A stretch of 64,000 bases of DNA from Linnemannia elongata (lineage: Eukaryota; Mortierellomycota; Mortierellomycetes; Mortierellales; Mortierellaceae). Shown here in pieces: positions 1 to 10,840 of the stretch. The notes under the pieces were generated by a model that was not told where the DNA came from, did not search any database, and saw nothing but the letters and a program-made list of their open reading frames with translations. Position 1 is the stretch's first letter, and each line of letters opens with the position of its first letter. The position numbers were made by a program, and so were the translations under genes. The DNA lies in the NCBI GenBank assembly GCA_036320915.1, contig JAXBDG010000001.1:3184001-3248000 (forward strand), given 5' to 3'.

Positions 1-623
1 CTGACCTACCTATTTCAAAGGCTCCTTCAATGGGACATCTACCTCTCCTCTATCTGTATCTGCAATTGAGAAGCAAGACCCCATCCTCCCTCTCGGTTTC
101 TGTTTGAACAAAACTTCCTCTTTAAGCGAATGAATCAAAACCGTCTCTACTCCAACTTTCTGGGGCAAAACACATCAGCCTGTGTCTTTTTCTCTTTCCC
201 TTCTTCCCCCTTCGTAAATGAAGATAGAGAACAACTGGTCACACTAACACAACGCTATTCCCTCCTCCCTCCAAGTATGAACGGAGGGTACACAAGCCCT
301 AATTGCCTCTAATAACTGTGTACTAAGATGTATGAGACACGGTCGTTGTTGGATCGTCACCAAACACCTGACCACATCCAGAACGGGTCATGGTCATGCC
401 AAGTAACAAATGGAGACGTCCCGATATGCCATTTATCGAGTATATAAGAACCCAGTTTTGTACCCTCCCTTGAACTCACCATCAACAAAACACAACATCC
501 CTCACAAGACTTAACAGTCTCCTTTACCTTTTCATCCTCATCTCACTCCTACCATTGAAGGCTTCGACCTCTCTTACCCCCCCCAACCACTCAACTACCC
601 TTACACATTACATATAATCCATC
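1..623. other. Intergenic/promoter region of the Cys-rich gene
   Basis: No convincing gene is visible. The only open frame (about 130-312) has no recognisable domain or splice context. The right part holds the TATA box and a CT/CA-rich leader of the gene starting at 624. Confidence 0.6.
441..448 (+). promoter_or_regulatory. TATA box of the Cys-rich protein gene
   Basis: TATATAAG lies 176 bp upstream of the start codon at 624. The sequence after it turns into the CA- and CT-rich leader seen before other start codons in this window. Confidence 0.6.
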
Positions 624-1095
624 ATGGGTAAGAAAACCGCCGCCGCCGAGGTCGCCAAGAAGAACTGCAGTTGCGGTCGTCACGCCATGGGCGAGAAGGA
701 AGCCTGCCGCTTGTAAGTTCATCTCTCCCCCTTTTCAATACCTTTCCTTCTTCATCAGTCCCCTTTCTTTCAATCACTTAACAACCTTACATGTCTCACG
801 ATTATCAATCACCTTTCATCCTAACGCAATCCTGCCCCTTTTTTCAACCCTCACACCCAGCTGCCCTCGAGTCGTGTGCGACAGTTGCAGAGAGGAGTAC
901 TGCTGTGGACCGATCTGCGAAAAGTGCAATGAGGACCGTGAGCATCTGATGCAGTGCGACAAGTGCGAGAACCCCGTCTGTGACCGATGCATCGTCATTA
1001 CTAAGGGCGCTCGTGAAGGAAACTCTTGCAAGTCGTGCAAAAAGGCCGCCGCCCATGCTGCTCATGAAGCCCACCATACCGCCATCGCTGTCTAA
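624..1095 (+). CDS. Small Cys-rich protein, probable zinc-binding
   Basis: Two exons, 624-712 and 861-1095, give 107 residues. The donor is GTAAGT and the acceptor CCCAG, with a split Phe codon. I count 16 cysteines between residues about 15 and 90, mostly as CxC, CxxC and CxxxxC pairs (CSC, CPRVVCDSC, CC, CEKC, CDKC, CDRC, CKSC). Enough ligands are present for several zinc ions. The N-terminus is Lys/Ala-rich and the C-terminus is Ala/His-rich (repeated AAH and AHH). There is no signal peptide or membrane segment, so a cytosolic or nuclear role is likely. I do not recognise the family. The pattern resembles B-box/treble-clef zinc modules, but that is inference. The start codon is supported by a TATA box 176 bp upstream. 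Confidence 0.8.
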
Positions 1096-1315
1096 AGGAA
1101 ACCCTCCCCTTCTTTCAGAAGCTGACCAGAGCGTGTGTATGGCGCGTTACCACCTTTTAACGATTTAGATTGTCGTTTCTCCTTGTAAATATTAGTATAG
1201 TATAGTATAGTATATAAGTTTATCTTTCAGACCATACAGCGCGAGTAAAGGTCTTAAACAATAGCTCGTTGCGTGCGAACACTTTATTATGAATGACCTT
1301 GCGGTATAGACACCT

Positions 1316-3115
1316 CTACCCGTAGATAGCTTGGGTCCAAGTGGCATTCTGACGAGGCTTTTGGAAGAAGAGATTGAAGAACGGCCCAATCTCGGCAAGG
1401 ACATCGGACGATTGCAGGGCTCGTTTGTGCTTCTCAAACGCAAGACGAGAACACTCTCGGTTGATCACGCAAGCACCAAAACAAGCCGTCATTGCAACAT
1501 CCTCTTGCTTGACAGGGTGTGTGTGTTGCCAGACATCCTTCTCATAGGCCAGACCCCAGGCCAAGGAGGTCGCCACAAGTCCTGTCAGGATATCACCCTG
1601 ACCTCCTGACCGTTTCAACCCACCTTCGTTATCGACGACTTGGACTAAAAAATAAGAGGAACAAGGACATCATTCATGCAGCGCAGTCAGTAGCCTGTTC
1701 GGTTCGACGGGATGCAACATATTACCACAAACGTAGCGCATGCATAGCATTGCATTATTGCGTTGGGATTGATAAAAAAGGTCAATGTAGGCATAGAAAA
1801 TGGTAGCAAGAGTGCGCTCACCTTTCTGGCCATCCGAAATGACATCAGCTTTCCCCTTTTGGATGACAATGACACCCCCAAGTGCCTGAGAGAGCCGTTG
1901 GACAGCCGGCTGCTCGGCCTCTTCATCCTCTGTGTCAACGTTCTATTACGTAGTAATAGAGACCAATATCAGTTAAGAAGGCACTGCTCTCCGTAGTAAC
2001 ATGATGCGCAATATCAATGGTAGTTTTCTATCTAGTCTTTACCATGACGTTGCACAGACGGCCAAATTCGACCAGGTTGGGTGTCAGCACTGCCTTCTTG
2101 TAACCTTTAATGACCTCGGGGTCGCTTTGGATGAGGAAAAGGGCATCCTATTGTCCTTGTCCATTTAAGCTATCATTAGTAATACGCGTATAAACCTCTT
2201 TGTTCCCCTGGGAATCAAAATCTCCTCCCCCCACCTAAAAAAAAAGAACAAAAAAAACACATACAGCATCAATGACGATGGGCATATCTTGCTCCCTAGC
2301 AACCTCAATGGCATGCTTGGCTGTCTGCAGCATCCCCTTCTCCCTCGAAAGACCTGGTCCGACCACAAGGACATGGATTCGTTTCAACAGCGAGTTGATT
2401 TCATCGAAGGTGTGCGCCCAGATATCATTCGCAGCCTTCTTGTCCTGAGCTGCATTGGTGGCACGGATCTTGATGTGAGGATGAACAATTAAATCGGGGG
2501 AGTAAGACTTGATGGCTGTTGCTGCGTCCTCGTCACAAATGACATGGCACAAATCAGCTCCCTTATAAATGTGAAAAGAAGGCGTCAGGAGGTGGTGTCG
2601 TATGATAAAGACGCGCAGAAGGACGTGTTACTCTTTGACAAAGACAACTTATGAAGACTTACGAGTCGCAATGAGGACATGGCGCTAAAATATGGTGCGC
2701 CAGTGTAACTGACAACGAAAAATATATTAAGGAGTGACGGGGGACAGAGCGGAATGAAAAATCGATGAGTGCCAACACCAAGATGACGAGACCGTTGCGT
2801 ACAAGAAGAAAATAGGCAATCGGCGTCGCTTGAACTTACTCGCTTGAACCACCGAGGATGCACACGCGACCTAGAAGGCGAGGGTATGAGTTTGGTTCGA
2901 AAGAGAGAGAGAGAGAGAGAGAATGTAAGTATCGAAAGGTACAAAAGGGTCATAACAGAGGAAGAAAAACGAGCATGGAAGCAAACCGCGCGGAGTGGCT
3001 GTTTACCCCCTTGGCCCTTGTGCAGGCTGGCGTTGAGCGGAGGGACGAGGGAGCGGTATTCGGGGTAGGTGGGCATGGTTGAAGCCTCCTTTTGTCGTTG
3101 GGAGAGCGTTGTCAT
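1316..3115 (-). CDS. ATP-dependent (S)-NAD(P)H-hydrate dehydratase
   Basis: Seven exons in order of translation: 3115-3007, 2870-2840, 2708-2663, 2561-2265, 2147-2043, 1942-1822 and 1644-1316, giving 345 residues. The protein is the ribokinase-like YjeF C-terminal (NNRD/CARKD) family, which uses ATP to convert damaged NAD(P)HX back to NAD(P)H. Visible marks are HKGQGG followed by [20 protein letters not shown], the VVGPGLSRE loop, [20 protein letters not shown] and the catalytic-site motif [10 protein letters not shown] near the C-terminus. The length matches stand-alone eukaryotic enzymes. Met 14 (at 3076) is an alternative start and would remove a short N-terminal extension. The 31-bp exon 2 is unusually small. 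The gene is convergent with the Cys-rich gene and divergent from the FAM72 gene. Confidence 0.9.
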
Positions 3116-3629
3116 TGGTCGTGATAGGAACGAGTAGCAGTTGTTGTTTATTTGAGGAGGACGATGAGCAAAAGGCGTGGGGAAGAATGGAGAATGAAGA
3201 GCAATTGTGGGAACGATGCGTGAGGTTTGTTTTAAGCTGCTGCGAAGATGTGAATGAGCAGTTGTGGCGATGGTGGCGAAGGAGAGTGTGTTGGCAGGAA
3301 GACGAATGGAAGGTATTTTTGGGTTTGTTGTTCCTGAGGAGAGTGGATGGCGAAGGTGGATGAGTCGTGGTGGCATTATTTGCGTGTATCTTAATTCCTT
3401 TCTTAAAAGTCAAGTCGAGTGCGTGTGCTCTCTGTGGATGTATGTGTGCGCGGTTGAAATGTTGAGGGCAATGACAAGTGCAAGGGTGATATCTATCTTA
3501 CATCTTCCACTTCGCCCGTTATTAAAAGGCAAAAGACAGTCCCCAAACATATCGCTTCATGCGTTTCATGCGATCGTTCTGATCTGGTGTCTCAACTTTT
3601 TTTTTTTTTTTTTTTTTTTCTCTTCTCCA

Positions 3630-3671
<42 letters not shown>

Positions 3672-3862
3672 CATCGCCGTTGTCCACTCCCTTCTTCCCT
3701 CCACTCATCCTTTCTTCCTTACATCCCCACTCCCGCCCTTCTCGACCGTTACAAACTCACCCACTCCACCATCTTTATCTTAGTCTTAGTCTACTATTTA
3801 TCGCATTATCCAGATCAAGAAAAAAAGTTGCGACACTTCTTTTCTGTTCTGACATCACAACA
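3116..3862. other. Divergent promoter region with two long T tracts
   Basis: This is the shared upstream region of NAD(P)HX dehydratase and the FAM72 gene. It contains T tracts of about 23 and 40 bp. A long open frame crossing it reads through the homopolymers and is not considered coding. Confidence 0.6.
3597..3671. repeat. Paired poly(T) homopolymers
   Basis: T tracts at 3597-3619 and 3632-3671 are separated by a 12-bp TC-rich spacer, about 190 bp upstream of the FAM72 start codon. Confidence 0.9.
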
Positions 3863-4588
3863 ATGCCCCATAGCATACGAGACTTTTTCCTCAACAACAG
3901 CCTTGCCAGTGGCAACTACTCCTCCTCCAGTAACTATAACACAATCTCCCCTTCTCCCGCCTTTGGCGTCAACTCCCTCGGACACTCCACCACAAATAAC
4001 GCCTCAACTTCGTCTTCATCAAATAACAACCCGCCATCAGCAACGGGGAGTATCAACACCAACAACAGTCCTCCTCCTCCACGAGGCTACTCCAGTAGTT
4101 TCAATACAACCTACAACATCAATCCTTCCACCCTCCCCTCGTATTCTTACACCAACCGGTACCTTCAACAACAGCGTCCACCGTCTTCCTCAACATCTTC
4201 TGGTGGTTCAGCAGCCCCTGCGCGAATGCCTCAGTACCCACCTCCCCAGTACCAGTATTACAGCAACGCTAACAACGCTAACAACGCTAACAACACGGCT
4301 TCTTCAACAGCAGGCTCGTATACGCCTGGAGGATACGTCGGTGGAGTAGGTTACAGTAGCACCTACTACGGTGGTGGCAACAGTGACCGGTACAACTCCA
4401 GCTTCAGCAGTCATTCGATTGGGAGTGGGAATGGTAATGGTTTACCGAGTGCCACTAATTCCAAGACGGTGTGTCGGATGGATTGTCGGTACTGTTCTGC
4501 GGTTGTGTGTTTGAGAGGGATGAAGGCCATGCTTCTAGCGGACACTTCGGTCGAACTCTACTCGACTGATCATCCACCTGGCTCGTAA

Positions 4589-4625
<37 letters not shown>

Positions 4626-4770
4626 GTGTAATGATTTTTCGCGTTTGTGTTTCATTACTCCCTTGCTCTTTCCTGCTAAGTGTGCTCTATTCGAATGTTG
4701 AAGAACTAAAAATGTTTCTTGACATATGGTTATATTTTTACTCATATCTATGCAATCTCTTTTCTATCAA

Positions 4771-4816
<46 letters not shown>

Positions 4817-6605
4817 CACCACCACCAGAGTCCAACTAATCGATAAGGACTACACGACATCAAACTGCAAGTGCAAGATCCGCGATGTCGCCTGCAGGGT
4901 GTGCGGAAACGTGATCGGATATCACATCACCCAACCCTGTCAACAATGTCTCAAGGCCCCCAACAATGGCCACTTTTGGATGTTTCACACCGAAGGTGTC
5001 GTCGGTCAGGAGCGGATGAACTTGGATCTCGGAAAGTTGGTCCAAGAACTTGTTCGGTTCCCTCACTCTGCTACGACACAAGATGCGCCAGGAGCAGCAG
5101 CAGCAGCAGCAACCGCAGCTAGGAGACTGGCGGGATTTGCGCAGAGAGAACCTGTGGGTCCACCACCACCCGCTCCCGGGGCAGGAGGGCTGCGAAATGT
5201 TGCTACTGCTACTGCTCTCCCTCCACCACCTCGACCCATCACTCTCACGACTGCCGCTGCCACGGCGACAGTCGCTGTAGAGCCTCGCGACGATGCTGCG
5301 ACGACTCGTGTGACCTCGATCTCGAGACTTCAGCGCCAGCAGCAGCGACTCGCTCAGACTACATACTCGCCACCCTCTTACCCTCCTCCACCTTTGCGAG
5401 TCATCAGCTCGTCCCCCACACCAGCAACCCCGACCCCGACAACCCCGACCCCGACTCCTCGAACCCAGCAACAACCCACGGCAAATGAATCTTCTCGAAC
5501 ACCTTCCACAACTATCAATCCAGATCAGCACCGTGCTGCGCCCGAACCATCCACGGGCCCCTCAGCAACAGCTGCACTGATGAACTTGACGCTGTCTCAG
5601 TTCCTGCAGCCCATGAAGTGGGAACAACTGCCACACCCAGACTTGGACATTGATCTGGACCCGAGCACGATGGGGGGCGAGCCTCTTTTCGCGGGTGATT
5701 GGATGGAGCTTGTGAGACGGACAGCTGAAACCGCGGCGGCTAATATGTCGTTGGCTTTGGATCAGGAGGAAGAGACGGAGCAGTATATGGCGAGGATGAT
5801 TGAGGAGCATCGGCAGCGACATTTGCAGCAGGAGATAGTTGAAAGGGCTGAACTAGAGAGTGTTGGTGGAAGTAGCGAGGGCCGGAGTAGTGAGGAAGAT
5901 GACGAGGAGGATGTGTTGGAACTGCTCCCAGATCATGACGAGGTATCCGCTGCTATGAGCGATATTGAGATCGATTTGGAGGCTGGCATTGCCGCTGGAC
6001 AGAGGCAACAGCGAATGGAGGATGAAGCAAGGATGGATCGATTGATTCACCGCATCGACGATGTCGCACTAGCTAGCCCTCCTCCTGCACCTAGGACAGT
6101 CCTCGACGAGCTCAAGGACGACGACGAGGATATAGACATGAATGGAGAACCCACAGGTCGTGGACGAACCCTCGAACGTCGCCAGCAGGACTCCCTCCCC
6201 GCCGACGCAAACGGAGTCCCCGCACCTGGGCAGGATCTGACAATACCTTCCTCCACCACCACAACTGCTCCATCGATCGAATCGAACCGCCACCGTCGTG
6301 GACATAGCTTGGGCAACACACTCACCGGAATCGTGGCCGGCGCACCTCCACTGCACGATGACCATCGCCCAACCCACCGCCGCCGCAACAGCAGTCATAG
6401 CAGTGGTAGTAGTAGTAGCGGTAGTGACACGTCGTCAAACCGCACGGCCTACTATTCGTCCGAGAGCTGCCCAGCAATGGTATTGACGTCTGCGATGATC
6501 GCCAAGGCGTCTGCCTCTGCTGCAGCTGCTGATGCTGCCACTGCTGCCAACAATCTCTTGTTTGGTCGTCGCTCCCGACGCGACTATGATATGATGTGTC
6601 GATAG
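3863..6605 (+). CDS. Large FAM72-domain protein
   Basis: Two exons, 3863-4584 and 4829-6605, give 832 residues. Residues about 202-320 form a FAM72 domain: VCRMDCRYC, RGMKAMLLADT, the LYSTDHPP turn, CKCKIRDVACRVCGNVIGYH, CQQC and NNGHFWMFH. The CxxC pairs suggest zinc binding. The intron falls inside the domain, between STDHPPGS and VQLIDKDY, and the phase is perfect across it. Animal FAM72 proteins are only about 150 residues. Here the domain is preceded by about 200 Ser/Asn/Tyr-rich residues. It is followed by about 510 low-complexity residues: Ala/Pro/Thr-rich, then acidic (EEDDEEDVLELLPDHDE), then Ser/His-rich. The function of FAM72 is poorly known; a cell-cycle link and interaction with the uracil glycosylase UNG have been described in mammals. 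The start is ATGCCCC in a CAACA context. Confidence 0.85.
4592..4812. repeat. Facing T33 and A41 tracts inside the FAM72 intron
   Basis: The intron 4585-4828 begins GTAAGTA and is followed by 33 T (4592-4624). After about 147 bp it ends with 41 A (4772-4812), then TCATCACCACCACCAG at the acceptor. In the transcript the two tracts are complementary. Confidence 0.9.
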
Positions 6606-6794
6606 GCATGTCAAGATTTTCAAGACATTGGCAATTGGCCTTATTGCCCTTGCGCATCTGTATGTATTTTTCTCACATAGATTTTGTTTTTTAGTAGCAT
6701 GTTCTGCAGTAGTTGATTTAGTTAAGAAGGTTATATTTTACATGAAGAATTGCGCTCTGTATTGTTGTTGTTCTGTCGCTGTATCGTTCCTTGT

Positions 6795-8742
6795 TTACAG
6801 AGTACCATCCTTGAGGATACGGTAACGAGGGTAGACATCAACAGGGACACCCAAGTCCTCAAGAGTGTTCAAAGCATCCTTGACCTCAGGAGAGATGATT
6901 CCATAGCGCTCCACAAACTCCTTAACCTTCTGCTTATCACCATCACCCTGAAGGACCAAGATCCGGGTGGTCAAGGACTTGACAGCCTCCTCGATCTTAT
7001 CCATCACAACACGGAACTTCTTGGTCTCGTTGTCGTAAGCGAATCCGCCATGCTCCTTCAAGTACTCGAACTGCATGGCCTGGCCCAAACCGTGGGCTTC
7101 GGTGATACCGAAACGGATCGAGCGGAAGGCAGAGGCAAGGTAGGTCATGTAGAAAGACGCGGCATCGGGTCCGCCGGAGAGGGTTCCGTCCTTGAGCAAC
7201 AATCCAACAGCGTAGAGACCGACAATGTCTATGTGTGTGTGACATTTGTGAAGGGGAAGGAGAGAATTAAAAGAGGGGTTGTTTGTTAGAAGTGTGGCGT
7301 GCATGGAACTTACTCTAACAGACAACAGTCAAACAAACAACACACAAAACAACGCAAACACAATCAAAGGCATGATTTGCGTCGCAAAAGTGGACAAGAA
7401 AACTTACCAGCCTTCGCCTCCTCCATGGAAGAGTGGTACTCCTCCAAGGCAGTACGGACCTTCTTCTCCTTGTCATGGACCAAGAAATGGGGTCCAAGAG
7501 AGTGAGCAACCTCGTGCATCAAGACGTGCTGGAAGAAAGCCTCAAACTCGACCTTCTTAACCTGCTCGGCATCCAAGACCTGGTGGGCAATGGGCAAAAG
7601 GACGCTCTGGAACTTGCCCTCCTGAACGTTCTTGATGATGACCAACTTGGAGCCGGCAATCTTGATGGGCGCCTCGTCGTTGGGCAGGTTGTAAGCGGCT
7701 GTCATGGGGACAGCAACATCTCCACCAGAGTAGAGCTGGTTGACAGTGACAATGGCAGGAGGGTGGAGACCCTTGGCCTTGTAGAGCTCATCAACAGGCA
7801 ATTGGTCCTCCATATCTTGAAGACGGCTCGAGAACTTGGCCAAGATAGCCGACGAAGCGAAATCACGGGCGTGCAAGTAGAACTCGTAGGCAGCACGGAT
7901 CGAGAACATCTTGTCCGTGTAGTTCTATCAAAGACAATAAGAATGCAATTGAATGGACAATTAATCTCCGGCACTTGTGGAATAGTAAAAAAGGGCGTGG
8001 GAGAAAATCGACGAACAAGACATACCTCGTAGGGTCCAGCGGTGACATCGAGGGCGGACTCCTTGCTGATTCTCAACCAGTCAACATCGGACTGGACATA
8101 GTCGTTGCTGATAAAGGCGTCGGCTCTGGACTTCAAGAACTTGGCCAAGGACTGGTCGCCGACAAGACGGGCAGCCTGGGTCATCAACTCGGAAGCAGGA
8201 ACGAGGAAGTCCTTGTACTCCTCCGAGTAAGGCACACTGTACAACTGCCCAGTCTTGGCATCCCTCTTGACAACGTGGTAGTAGCTCTCGGCGTTGATCC
8301 TATCTTGGCCCTCCAAGCTGGCAACCCAGTCCAGGTACTCCTGCTTCTTGATGTCGTCAGGGTAGTAGTTTCCGTGCTGTGGGGGTTCGTGAGGGATATG
8401 GATCTTCTCGTGGACATGGCCGTCCTTGTCCTCCTCCTTGATTGACTTGATGAACTTTTCCTCATCCAGTCCCCAGGGACCCTTGAACAACTCTAATCCC
8501 AACTCGAGCTTGGCGTCGCGGGGGTCCAGGCTCCTGATGTGGGCGTGAAGGGCCTCGTTGCCAGACCAGTGCTGGCGGATGTAAATGGAATCGATCAACT
8601 TGCCAACCTGGACCAAGAGGGGGATGGCCTCGCGGTCACCAGCGGTAAGACGGTCGAGGTACTGGGCGCCTCCGACCTGGATTTCCTTGAAGCGAGCGAG
8701 CTGCTTGGAGAGGGGGGAAACGGCTGCGGTGTTGGTGGTCAT
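6795..8742 (-). CDS. M49-family (dipeptidyl peptidase III-like) metallopeptidase
   Basis: Three exons, 8742-8026, 7924-7408 and 7228-6795, give 555 residues. The zinc site is clear: HEVAH at residues 376-380, and the second M49 motif EEAKAD at 407-412, which spans the second intron (the Asp codon is split). The region SLGPHFLVHDKEKKVRTALEEY between them fits the family. M49 enzymes remove dipeptides from the N-terminus of oligopeptides. Animal and yeast DPP III have the six-residue HExxGH form, whereas this protein has five-residue HExxH. It is closer in shape to the DPP-III-like domain of plant NUDT3-type proteins and some bacterial M49 enzymes, but no Nudix domain is present. There is no signal peptide, so it is likely cytosolic. 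It is convergent with FAM72 (189 bp gap). Confidence 0.87.
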
Positions 8743-9979
8743 TGTGAAAAAGTTGAGACGCGTGGTGAGATGGAGATCAAAGTGAGATCGAGATGGGAGG
8801 GGCTGGTTGTTGATGAGGATCCTTAAGGTGTGAATAAGTCCTTGGAATCCTTGTCCTTGGCGCAAAAGGCGGAAAATGGTGAGAGAGGAGAGGAGTGGGG
8901 TGTAGTGGGGTGAGAAAAAGAAAAGGGGGAAGGAAAGAAAGAAGGAAAGAAAAAAAAAAAACGAGGCGAGCGGGGTATGAAGCATCTCATATCCAATAGA
9001 GCGAGAGGAGGAGAGATCACTTTCCCAGGAGCAATTCGCTCGGCATGATCACGTCACAGGATTGCGAATTGTGTCTCGTTCTACTCGTAGGAGTCCACGT
9101 TGAAAAAAACGCGTCTTTCTAGTATGTGATCGGAATATTGTTCAACGCGTGGCCTCCCTGTTATTCTCCGGAGGCATCGCAGCGTGCGTCTACGCTTCCT
9201 TATTTTCTTTTTCGTCGGTGTTTCTTTTCTTCCTTTTGCCTCCTCCTCCCTTTCCTCTCCTTCTCCTCCTACCTCTTTTCACCCAACTTGCCCTGACCAG
9301 TGTTGCATTGCCTCACCCTGCGCCCGTCCCACCCACCGACAAGTGCGATCTTACGCGATCAAAAAAATTTATCAGACACATACGCATTCACACACGACTA
9401 AGGAAACCAAATCTACGCCGAAAGCAACATTATCAACAGGGGACCATTGATGATAGATGATGACCCTTGATTACACTGCCACACGATCGTACGACAATCC
9501 ATCCCTCGCACCCACATCAATTTAGCACATACACACATACACAAACATTCAACATGCAACACAACTAATGTATGCTATCCACTCAGTGGTCTGAGAACGT
9601 TCATAAACCCTCAAGCCTGTCTGTCCGTCAGTGAGTCCTTCATGCACCCAAGAAGCTTGTCGACTTTTCGATTCATTTTCCTTGTCTTGCGTTTGTCCGG
9701 CGCCAACAAAAAAATTGTCTCTTAATCCGACAAAGTTTAAACAAAAAACTGTCTAATTCAATTTTCTGTCTATTTATTCATTTACCGCTTCTTGGCCTTT
9801 GGGTTCTGTTGTTGCTTTTCTTGTTTGTTGGTGGGTATAGAAGAATGCATGCCAAGACTTCTGGGTTGGGCCAATCAAATCTTGTTTTTCCACTCTGTTC
9901 TCTGGTGTAATGCGAAGAGAAAACGAGAGGGAATCACTAGACATGACAAAAACAACGTGCTCGGAGAGAATGAGGTACT

Positions 9980-10014
<35 letters not shown>

Positions 10015-10840
10015 GAAAGTGGGAAAGTGAAATGAGTGGCGTTGGCTTGCAGCTTGCGAGGGGAAATCTGACCGACTCTATTTTCTTTTTCTTCTCCAGT
10101 TTATTGGTTCTTTGCTGACTTCTGTAGAGTTACATTTTAATGCCGTTACCGCTGTCGTCTTCCCTTCAATTCTCCTTCCACTGATCTGACCGCTGGGTTG
10201 TGTGCCTGTTTGCCTCCCTGCCTGTCTGACTGTGTGAGCAGACCCCGGATGTTAGATCCGATCTTCATCAAACAAAATGAACCAAAATTTTCTTTGAAAG
10301 GAGAAAGAAAAAGGTGGCGAAAGAAGGACATCCAAGATTCTTACTCCTTGTCAGGCGGGGACGGTCATTGCTGATGCAACAGGGGCCAAATGTTCGATTG
10401 CAAAGCAAACAACTGCGACGAACAGCTCGTTCTGACCCAAACTATAAGACCAGTCATTCTCGAACGGTGTTCATAATAAAGATAATAATGTTTTTTTTCC
10501 TTTTCAAAGCCTCTGTCCATAGTGTCCGTGGACTGATTGTGGAAGGTTCACGTTGGACGAGCGGGAGAAAAAAGGATGGAAGCAAAAGAAGGAATGGCAG
10601 AAAATGGTCATAGAGAGACACGAATGACCTCTTTTGCGCATTGTTTCTTTGGTAAGTTCCGACTTGGCGGCAAAGCGCCCATGCAACATCGTAAGCACTA
10701 GGTGTTGAGGAAGAAGGAACATGGGCAATGGGCGTAAAATAGAGCTCAAGGCGTTTCGTTTTCTTTTTATTATGATAATACAACTGTTAATACTTTGGTG
10801 TGGGAAATGAAAAACATGGAATATGAGAGAGAGGGTTAGG
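8743..10840. other. Intergenic region
   Basis: This holds the promoter and CT-rich leader of the M49 peptidase (about 8743-9050) and the 3' flank of the bHLH gene. In between is AT-rich sequence with an A31 tract at 9981-10011. No gene or RNA is recognised. Confidence 0.6.
9981..10011. repeat. Poly(A) homopolymer, 31 bp
   Basis: An uninterrupted A tract between GAGGTACTC and GGCGAAAG. No tRNA-like A/B boxes or long terminal sequence are visible upstream, so a SINE origin is not supported. Confidence 0.85.

Noticed and set aside
3264..4349. 361-codon frame across the poly(T) tracts
   Set aside because: It reads through homopolymers as Phe runs and then out of frame through FAM72 exon 1.
9800..10011. 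Possible SINE ending in the A31 tract
   Set aside because: No Pol III A/B boxes upstream and no obvious flanking duplication.
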